64,000 nt of DNA, taken from NCBI RefSeq assembly GCF_016887965.1, contig NZ_JAFDVD010000012.1, positions 247,371-311,370 on the forward strand. Reading direction: 5' to 3'. A program made the translations under genes and the position numbers. Positions 58,404 through 64,000 of this stretch are shown piece after piece. Origin of the DNA: Phycicoccus sonneratiae (GTDB taxonomy: Bacteria > Actinomycetota > Actinomycetes > Actinomycetales > Dermatophilaceae). Under the pieces are notes generated by a model, which saw nothing but the letters and a program-made list of their open reading frames with translations, was not told the DNA's origin and made no database searches. The first letter of the stretch is position 1; each line of letters starts with the position of its first letter.

Positions 58404-60006
58404 ATGACCACGACCGCCGGTCCGCGCGAGGTGCTCGCGGCTGCTCGGCGGGCTCGGGCGGAGGTCGCGTCGGTGGTGTCCGGCGCCGGTGGTGCGGGCT
58501 CGGTCGCGCAGTGGGCGCAGGTGGTCGGTGAGCTGCAGGCGCTGGTCGACGTCGTGACCGCGGTGCAGGAGCGCGCGGTCGTGGCCCTGGCCGCCGTGGA
58601 GACCGAGGTCGACGAGGACGGCATGCTGGTCGAGGTCCGTCACGCGCCGGGGCACGTGGCCCTGGATGCTGCGGCGGTGATCTCGGGGGTGTTGTGCGTG
58701 TCGGCGGTGCACGCCGAGCGGCGGGTGCGTGAGGCCGTGCGGGTCGCGGCGGACGGGCCGGAGGGGACGCCGGGGTGCACCGGCCTGGGTGGTTTGCACG
58801 TGGCGATGGGGCAGGGGCGGCTCGACCCGTACCGGGCGCAGGTCCTCGCGCACGAGCTGGACGAGGCTCCGGCGGAGGTGGCGCGGGCCGTCGTCGAGGC
58901 CCTCGAGGCGTGGTTCGAGCGGGAGGACGCCACCCGGCTGCGGCGCCGGTGTCGGCGGTTGCTGGCCCGCATCTGCCCGGACCTGCTGCGCCAGCGGGCG
59001 GTCCGGGCCCGCAGCGAGTCGGGCCTGCGGCGGTGGGTCGACGAGCCGGGAGTCGACACCTGGCTCGGGACGTTCCCGTCGGAGGAGGCGTGCACCGCGT
59101 GGGCCGCGATCGACGCCCTCGCCCAGCAGTACCTGCGTGACGGGGTGTGCGATCGGGTCGACCGGGCCCGCGCCAAGGCCCTGACCGACCTGGTCACCCA
59201 GCAGGCCAGCATCGACGTCCAGGTCACGCTCACCGCCCCCGCGACGGGTCTCCTCGGACCGGGAACACCCGAGGGCGCACCGTCGCTCCCGCCGGCCGGG
59301 TCGCTCACCGACAGCGCACCGGGGGACCTGGTGTCGGTCACCGTGACCGGCGCCGGGGAGCCGGAGCTCGTCGAGCGCGGCTGGCTGACCCGTGCCGTCG
59401 CCGCGACGACCTGCCGCACTCACCGCTCCGGTCGGGTCGCCGTCGTGTGCGACCCCGCGACCGGGGCGTTGCTCGACCCCCACGACGACCTCACCACCGA
59501 CACCTACCGGCCCGGCGCCGCCCTCGCCCGGTTCGTGCGCACCCGCGACGGGCACTGCCGCTTCCCCGGCTGCCACGTCTCCGCCCGGTTCTGCGACCTC
59601 GACCACGTCCGTCCCTTCCCCGCCGGCCCCACGAGCGCCGCCAACCTCGCCTGCCTCTGCCGCCGCCACCCACCGCACCAAGCAACGCCCCGGCTGGCGG
59701 GCCGTCCTCCACCCCGACGCCACGATGACCTGGACCGACCCCACCGGCCGCACCCGCACCACCCATCCACCCGACCGCCTCGACTCCACCGTCCTGCCCG
59801 ACACCGGCACCGACCGCCCACCCCCACCGACGAGCCACTCGCCCGTCCTGCCCGACGGACCCCACTCCGCACTCGAGCACCACCTCGAGCACGCGGCCGC
59901 GTGTCGGGTCCACGTCGTCCACCCGGCGGCAGCGATCACCTACCGCGCCGGCCCCCACCAGCGACACCGACGGCGACCACCCTCCACCGACCCGCCACCG
60001 TTCTGA
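58404..60006 (+). pseudogene. DUF222/HNH protein (13E12 type), disrupted by one extra base
   Basis: ATG 58404 with an excellent GGGAGGAG site. The DUF222 domain reads normally, then the HNH module starts GHCRFPGCHVSARFCDLDHV, RPFPAGPTSAANLACLCRRH. At 59668-59672 an extra C shifts the frame; the expected continuation THRTKQRPGWRAVLHPDATM lies in the +1 frame and ends at TGA 60006. Removing one C restores 533 codons. Without repair the frame would run to 60695 across unrelated genes. Loss of the tail removes the last His region and C-terminus. Real mutation or a homopolymer-type miscall. Confidence 0.82.
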
Positions 60007-60030
60007 CGCAACCCCGCCCACCCGTCGCGG

Positions 60031-60047
60031 CCACTCTGCGAGAGTGG
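60031..60047 (+). promoter_or_regulatory. Perfect hairpin just before the gene at 60052
   Basis: CCACTCT (60031-60037) and AGAGTGG (60041-60047) pair perfectly over a 3-base loop, 4 bases before GTG 60052 and 24 bases after the HNH stop. It could end the HNH transcript or mask the translation start of the next gene. Confidence 0.5.
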
Positions 60048-60051
60048 CCAG

Positions 60052-60471
60052 GTGGCGGTCGTCTGGTACTCGAGCTGGCAGATGGAGTGCTGCGGCGAGC
60101 CGTTCGCCGTGCACGACGTCGTCGAGTGGAACCTCGCCCCGCACTCGGCCGACGACTGGCTGCCGAACGCCGTCGGCGACGACCTCGCCTCCCGCGTGAC
60201 GCACGACGAGGACCACCATGGCCTCCGCGGCGACGCCCGCCGCCACCGCGGCCGGGTGGTCGGCATCCGCTGTGCCTCGTGCCGCTACGCACCGACCCCG
60301 GGCGGGGACCCGCGCACGCTCTACCCCGTCGTGGGCACGGCCGTCGTCGTCCCGGTCGACCGCGTCGACGGCCGCGAGGGCCTCGACGGCGACCTCCGCC
60401 TCAACGGCTACCTCGTCGACCTCGAGCTCACCGACGCCGGCGCCGACCCCGACCCCGACCAGCCCGACTGA
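60052..60471 (+). CDS. Small Cys-containing conserved protein (DUF6578-like)
   Basis: 139 residues from GTG 60052. Begins VVWYSSWQMECCGEPFAVHD and has a second cysteine pair in GIRCASCRYAPTP, so a CC plus CxxC metal site is possible. The middle contains HDEDHHGLRGDARRHRG (His-rich). It resembles, from memory, the actinobacterial DUF6578 family starting VWYE-x-WQMECCG. Function unknown. The acidic C-terminus DAGADPDPDQPD is disordered. It converges with the next minus-strand gene. Confidence 0.72.
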   Translation: MAVVWYSSWQMECCGEPFAVHDVVEWNLAPHSADDWLPNAVGDDLASRVTHDEDHHGLRGDARRHRGRVVGIRCASCRYAPTPGGDPRTLYPVVGTAVVVPVDRVDGREGLDGDLRLNGYLVDLELTDAGADPDPDQPD

Positions 60472-60487
60472 CCGCACCAGCCCGAGC

Positions 60488-60877
60488 TCACCCACCCCGC
60501 AGGGCGGCCACCAGCCCGTCGACGTCGGCGACGGTGAACGTCGCGCCGGGATGCCGGATGCGCCCCGTCGGGTCGATGGCCGGTACCGGGTCGTGGAAGG
60601 CCACGCAGACCCCGCGCTCGCCGTTGGTCGCGAAGGTGACGCCACGGTCGGTGAACGACAGGTGCGGCGGCCCGGCGGTCTTGACGAAGGCGTAGTCGCC
60701 CGTCGTCTCGACGTGGGCGACGTTGTCGAGCGTGGTCTCCAGCCGCCACCACGAGAACCGGGCCCGGAGCAGGCCGTCCCCCACCTCGACCCACGTCGTC
60801 GACGGCAGCACCCCGAAGGGCAGCCCGGCGACCCGGTAGCGGGGGTCGAACGCGAACGCGAAGCGGCGGGTCGTCAT
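60488..60877 (-). CDS. Conserved hypothetical protein
   Basis: 129 residues from ATG 60877. Beta-rich soluble protein: FAFAFDPRYRVAGLPFGVLP, LRARFSWWRLETTLDNVAHV and RGVCVAFHDPVPAIDPTGRI. No signal peptide, membrane segment or catalytic motif. The pattern with a PH-like, Trp-rich beta barrel is common to unannotated actinobacterial proteins. Its start overlaps the end of the 2H phosphoesterase gene by 4 bases, indicating co-translation. Confidence 0.75.
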   Translation of the reverse strand: MTTRRFAFAFDPRYRVAGLPFGVLPSTTWVEVGDGLLRARFSWWRLETTLDNVAHVETTGDYAFVKTAGPPHLSFTDRGVTFATNGERGVCVAFHDPVPAIDPTGRIRHPGATFTVADVDGLVAALRGG

Positions 60878-61419
60878 CCCCCGACGCTACGGCCGCCCGC
60901 GTGGTGACGGGGCGGGGTGAGCGGCTCGTCGACACGCGCCACCGAGTCCCAGTGCCGCGCCGCCTCGAGCACGACGTCGTCGGGTCCGGGACCGACGACG
61001 TCGAGGGCCGCCTCCAGCTGGTCGGCCCGCAGCCGCCGGGCCAGCGTCACGTGCGGCAGCCACCGCCCGGCGGCGACGAGGTCGGACGACAGGGGCGCCA
61101 GCGCCCGGGCGAGGTCGGCGTGCAGCCGGAGCAGGTCCTCGGTCGCGACGACGAGTCGCGCCAGCACGTACGGCCCGCGCCCGAGCAGCACCGGCGGACC
61201 GAGCCGGACCGGCAGCGGCAGGACGGCGAGCGACCCGAGCGCCGCCGCGAGCGCCGGACCCTCCGGCCAGCCCTCCGACGTCGTCACGGTGACGTGCGGA
61301 CGGTTCGACGGGCTGCGGTGCAGCGCCTGGCTCGGCAGGCCGGCCTCGGCCAGCAGCGTCCACTGGTCCCGCACCGCCTCGTCCGCGGCCGGGTCGAGGA
61401 CGAGCTCGACGCTGTGCAC
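60874..61419 (-). CDS. 2'-5' RNA ligase family protein (2H phosphoesterase)
   Basis: 181 residues from GTG 61419. Two H-x-T motifs: RPHVTVTTSEG (about 40-50) and LPHVTLARRL (about 121-130), the active-site pair of the 2H fold. This is the second such protein in the window (the other at 11087) but the two share little beyond the motifs. The substrate is unknown; nucleotide 2',3'-cyclic or linear phosphodiesters are typical. Confidence 0.85.
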   Translation of the reverse strand: MHSVELVLDPAADEAVRDQWTLLAEAGLPSQALHRSPSNRPHVTVTTSEGWPEGPALAAALGSLAVLPLPVRLGPPVLLGRGPYVLARLVVATEDLLRLHADLARALAPLSSDLVAAGRWLPHVTLARRLRADQLEAALDVVGPGPDDVVLEAARHWDSVARVDEPLTPPRHHAGGRSVGG

Positions 61420-61480
61420 GGGACCATCCTCTCCCGCCCCCGCCCGACCCGGTCGACCCGGCGCTGTCGGTCCCTCGCCC

Positions 61481-61486
61481 TACGGT
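61481..61486 (+). promoter_or_regulatory. -10 box of the SDR gene, leaderless
   Basis: TACGGT (61481-61486) lies 6 bases before ATG 61493, without any Shine-Dalgarno between them, so the transcript probably starts at the ATG. No good -35 is visible. Confidence 0.45.
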
Positions 61487-61492
61487 GCCCGG

Positions 61493-62239
61493 ATGGGATC
61501 TGTCGCGCGCACCGCAGTGGTCACCGGAGGTGGCGACGGGCTCGGGAGGGCCGTCGGCCTGGCCCTCGCCCGCCACGGAGCCCACGTCGTCGTCGCCGAC
61601 CGCGACCCCGCGGCCGCCGAGGCCACCGCTCGTGACGTCCTCCGGGAGGGCGGTGCGGCCACCGGCGTGGCCTGCGACGTCACGCGCGACACCGACCTGC
61701 GCGCCCTCGTCGCCGTCGCCGACGACCTCGGCGGCGCGGATGTGATCGTCAACAACGCCGGTGGATGGGGCGGCGCCGACGCGCAGTACCCGGAGGCCGA
61801 CGTCGAGCAGTGGTCGGCCGTCCTCGACCTCAACCTCCGGGCCCCGATGCTCCTCCTCCAGCTCTGCCTGCCGGGGATGCGCCGGCGCGGGTGGGGGCGC
61901 GTCGTCAACGTCGCGAGCAGCGCGGCCCTCGGCACCGGGGCGTACGGCAGCCCGCCCTACGCCGCGGCCAAGGCCGGGCTCATCCGGCTCACCACCTCGC
62001 TGGCCGGGCTGGCGGACGACGGGGTGCGCGTCACCGGGGTCGTCCCCGGGTGGGTGGGGCTCCCCCGCGCCCACGCCGAGCTGGCGGCCCTCGACCCGGT
62101 CGAGCGGGCCGCCCGCCCGCCCCTCGTGCCGCCCGGGCTCGTGGCCGACGAGGTCCTCGCCCTCGTCACGGGCGACGCCGTCGCCGGCACGGTCGTCTCC
62201 CTCCCCGGGGGCCGCGAGCGCGAGGTGCTCCCGGTCTGA
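61493..62239 (+). CDS. Short-chain dehydrogenase/reductase
   Basis: 248 residues from ATG 61493. Classical SDR features: VVTGGGDGLGRAVGLALARH (cofactor TGxxxGxG), VADRDPAAAE (Asp at the end of beta-2, favouring NAD), VNNAGGWGG, VASSAALGTGAYGSPPYAAA with catalytic Ser, Tyr and the Lys of YAAAK. The substrate is unknown. It lies between the small conserved genes and the nucleobase permease, which has its own leader. Confidence 0.92.
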   Translation: MGSVARTAVVTGGGDGLGRAVGLALARHGAHVVVADRDPAAAEATARDVLREGGAATGVACDVTRDTDLRALVAVADDLGGADVIVNNAGGWGGADAQYPEADVEQWSAVLDLNLRAPMLLLQLCLPGMRRRGWGRVVNVASSAALGTGAYGSPPYAAAKAGLIRLTTSLAGLADDGVRVTGVVPGWVGLPRAHAELAALDPVERAARPPLVPPGLVADEVLALVTGDAVAGTVVSLPGGREREVLPV

Positions 62240-62332
62240 CCGGTCGCGCCGAGCAGCGGGCCGACACGACGCCACCGCGCTCGGCCGAGGTTGCCAACGG
62301 GCGCGGGGTCCGGCTGTCAACCATTGCCGGGG

Positions 62333-62358
62333 GTGTCGCCGGACACGGTCACTAGGTT
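62333..62358 (+). promoter_or_regulatory. Candidate promoter and operator of the nucleobase permease
   Basis: GTGTC-GCCG-GACAC (62333-62346) is a perfect inverted repeat lying just upstream of TAGGTT (62353-62358), a -10 match. The leader to ATG 62421 would be about 55 bases and carries a GAGAGG ribosome-binding site. No riboswitch-like fold is evident. Confidence 0.4.
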
Positions 62359-62420
62359 CCCGGTATCACGGTCCCTGTGAGCCGCGTCACCGCCGCGGCA
62401 CCGGCAGAGAGGTCCACCCC

Positions 62421-63920
62421 ATGTCGCTCGGTCTCGGTTGGAAGGTCAAGGGCGACGGGAAGTCGCTCGCCCCCGGAGAGGTCGTCGCCCCCGACGAGCG
62501 CCTCTCGTGGGGCCGCACGGTGGGCCTCGGCGCCCAGCACGTCGTCGCGATGTTCGGCGCCACCTTCGTGTTCCCGCTGGTCATGGGCCTCAACCCCCAG
62601 CTGGCGATCATGATGAGCGGCATCGCGACCATCGCCTTCCTCCTCATCGTCCAGGGGAAGGTGCCGAGCTACCTCGGCACGTCGGCGTCCTTCGTCGGCG
62701 GCGTCGCGGCCATCCGCGCCCAGGGCGGCGACTCCGCCGAGGTCACCGGCGCGATCCTCGTCTCCGGGCTCGTGCTCGCCGCCGTCGGCGTCGCGATCCA
62801 CGTCCTCGGCTCCTCGGTGCTGCACAAGGTGCTGCCGCCGGTCGTCACCGGTGCCGTCGTCATGCTCATCGGCTTCAACCTCGCCCCCGTGGTCGCCGGC
62901 ATCTACTGGCCCCAGGACCAATGGGTGGCCATCCTCACGATGCTCTTCACCATCGTCTGCGCGGTCGCCTTCCGCGGCTTCGTCAGCCGCATCGCGATCT
63001 TCCTCGCGCTGATCTTCGGCACCCTCCTGTCCTGGATCCTCGACGGCGCCGTCGGCCAGATCACCTCGGTCCTCGGCGGGGCCACCGCGGCCACGACGCA
63101 CCTGCGGTGGGACACCTCGGGCGTCGGCAGCGCCTCGTGGATCGGCTTCCCGGACCAGACGATGGTCGGCGCCGACGGCAAGGAGGTCGTCGGCTGGCAC
63201 GCCCCGAGCTTCAGCGTCGCGGCGATCCTCCTCGTCCTCCCGGCCGTCATCGCGCTCATCGCCGAGAACACCGGCCACGTCAAGGCCGTCGCCGAGATGA
63301 CCGGCCACGACCTCGACCCGGTCATGGGCCGGGCCATCGCCGCCGACGGTGTCGGCACCGTCATCGCCACCTCCGTCGGTGGCTCCCCGACGACCACCTA
63401 CGCCGAGAACATCGGCGTCATGGCCGCGACCCGCGTCTACTCCACCGCCGCGTACTACGTCGCCGCCGCCGTCGCGATCGTCTTCGGCCTCTCCCCGAAG
63501 TTCGGCGCCCTCGTGGCCTCGGTCCCCGGCGGCGTCCTCGGCGGCATCACCGTCGTCCTCTACGGGATGATCGGCCTGCTCGGCGCGAAGATCTGGAAGG
63601 AGAACGGGGTCGACTTCGGCAACCCCGTCAACCTCGTCCCGGTCGCCGCGGGCATCATCATCGGCATCGGCAACGTCGAGCTGAAGATCACCGACGACTT
63701 CTCGCTCGGTGGCATCGCGCTCGGCACCATCGTCACCATCGTGGGCTGGCACCTCGCCCGGCTCATCGCCCCCGCCGAGATCCGGGCCGACGCCGAGGGC
63801 ACCGCGATCTCCGTCGGCGACCACGTCTACGGCGACAGCGACGGCATCGACGACCTCTACCAGGAGGGCTACCCCGGCTCGAAGGGTCCGCGCGACCCGG
63901 AGCGCGACCGCCGCCCCTGA
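62421..63920 (+). CDS. Uracil/xanthine permease (NCS2 family)
   Basis: 499 residues from ATG 62421. Fourteen-segment NCS2 transporter with LGAQHVVAMFGATFVFPLVM near the start (QH motif), the central VLPAVIALIAENTGHVKAVA (Glu of the substrate site) and SVGGSPTTTYAENIGVMAAT (the TTxxEN signature), plus VVLYGMIGLLG. The QH/AENTGHV/GSPTTTYAENIG combination favours a uracil-type UraA/RutG permease over xanthine. The acidic C-terminal tail is cytosolic. It may supply bases to the nucleoside and nitrogen salvage genes in this window. Confidence 0.93.
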   Translation: MSLGLGWKVKGDGKSLAPGEVVAPDERLSWGRTVGLGAQHVVAMFGATFVFPLVMGLNPQLAIMMSGIATIAFLLIVQGKVPSYLGTSASFVGGVAAIRAQGGDSAEVTGAILVSGLVLAAVGVAIHVLGSSVLHKVLPPVVTGAVVMLIGFNLAPVVAGIYWPQDQWVAILTMLFTIVCAVAFRGFVSRIAIFLALIFGTLLSWILDGAVGQITSVLGGATAATTHLRWDTSGVGSASWIGFPDQTMVGADGKEVVGWHAPSFSVAAILLVLPAVIALIAENTGHVKAVAEMTGHDLDPVMGRAIAADGVGTVIATSVGGSPTTTYAENIGVMAATRVYSTAAYYVAAAVAIVFGLSPKFGALVASVPGGVLGGITVVLYGMIGLLGAKIWKENGVDFGNPVNLVPVAAGIIIGIGNVELKITDDFSLGGIALGTIVTIVGWHLARLIAPAEIRADAEGTAISVGDHVYGDSDGIDDLYQEGYPGSKGPRDPERDRRP

Positions 63921-63932
63921 CCCGACCCGTGT

Positions 63933-63966
63933 GCGCCCCGCCCCGGCCACCCGCCGGGCGGGGCGC
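63933..63966 (+). terminator. Terminator hairpin after the NCS2 permease
   Basis: GCGCCCCGCCC (63933-63943) and GGGCGGGGCGC (63956-63966) pair perfectly (11 base pairs, 12-base loop), 13 bases after the stop codon. It is the last feature before the window edge; nothing else is visible to 64000. Confidence 0.75.
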
Positions 63967-64000
63967 GCCCGTTCCCGACCACCCCGTTCCCCACCGCCCC

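Noticed and set aside
54551..58624. 1357-codon continuous minus-strand frame including fdrA
   Set aside because: Only the part from ATG 56041 shows protein-family conservation. The upstream part is antisense to pucR and translates to low-complexity sequence.

Overview
The window is very GC-rich chromosomal DNA with near-saturated G/C third codon positions, many GTG starts and short intergenic gaps. Actinobacterial markers are a monomeric NADP isocitrate dehydrogenase, two DUF222/HNH genes of the 13E12 type, a MtTrpRS-size trpS, a LexA-like box of the TCGAAC-N4-GTTCGA kind and many apparently leaderless promoters. I infer a high-GC actinomycete, probably Micrococcales and close to Intrasporangiaceae; the genus cannot be named from sequence alone. 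I saw no rRNA, tRNA, CRISPR array, integrase or insertion sequence.

Layout. 0-2.7 kb: a membrane protein cut by the left edge, a SpoIIM-family protein and an RDD-family protein. 2.7-6.8 kb (minus): a nucleoside-salvage operon (M20 amidohydrolase, cytidine deaminase, pyrimidine nucleoside phosphorylase, adenosine deaminase). 6.9-10.0 kb: a MarR/GbsR-type regulator divergent from a two-gene ABC exporter. 10.0-16.9 kb: manC, a 2H phosphoesterase, trpS, galK, an HNH protein, a split-barrel flavin/F420 protein and exonuclease III. 16.9-22.0 kb: sulfate activation (cysN, cysD, a long APS kinase, a TSUP transporter, cysQ). 22.0-39.7 kb: a Wzx/Wzy-type exopolysaccharide locus with tyrosine autokinase, LMW phosphatase, sugar dehydratases, the capE-capF-capG set for UDP-L-FucNAc, flippase, three glycosyltransferases, polymerase, aminotransferase, initiating phosphoglycosyl transferase and a sulfotransferase. 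39.9-46.0 kb: icd, an aquaporin, a HEPN/MNT pair, a frameshifted ceramidase-like gene and mdh. 46.0-53.2 kb: a 1093-residue secreted repeat protein, a Ca2+/H+ antiporter, folD, a small orphan protein and a membrane acyltransferase-like protein. 53.1-58.3 kb: DUF1116, FdrA and DUF2877 genes (the oxamate carbamoyltransferase type) divergent from a PucR regulator. 58.4-64.0 kb: a frameshifted HNH gene, small conserved proteins, an SDR oxidoreductase and an NCS2 nucleobase permease.

How the parts fit. The strongest systems-level signal is that PAPS-making genes (cysDN, APS kinase), the PAP-clearing cysQ and a sulfate/sulfonate-type transporter lie directly beside a polysaccharide locus that contains a PAPS-type sulfotransferase, while no PAPS reductase or sulfite reductase is present. 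This suggests a sulfated exopolysaccharide. Within that locus the flippase, two glycosyltransferases and the polymerase have visibly less GC-saturated codons than their neighbours, as expected for an exchangeable repeat-unit cassette. A second theme is nitrogen salvage: nucleoside salvage on the left, a PucR-controlled FdrA/DUF1116/DUF2877 set and a nucleobase permease on the right.

Two genes (ceramidase-like at 44.0-44.9 kb and HNH at 58.4-60.0 kb) each become full length if a single base is restored or removed; these may be real mutations or base-calling errors.
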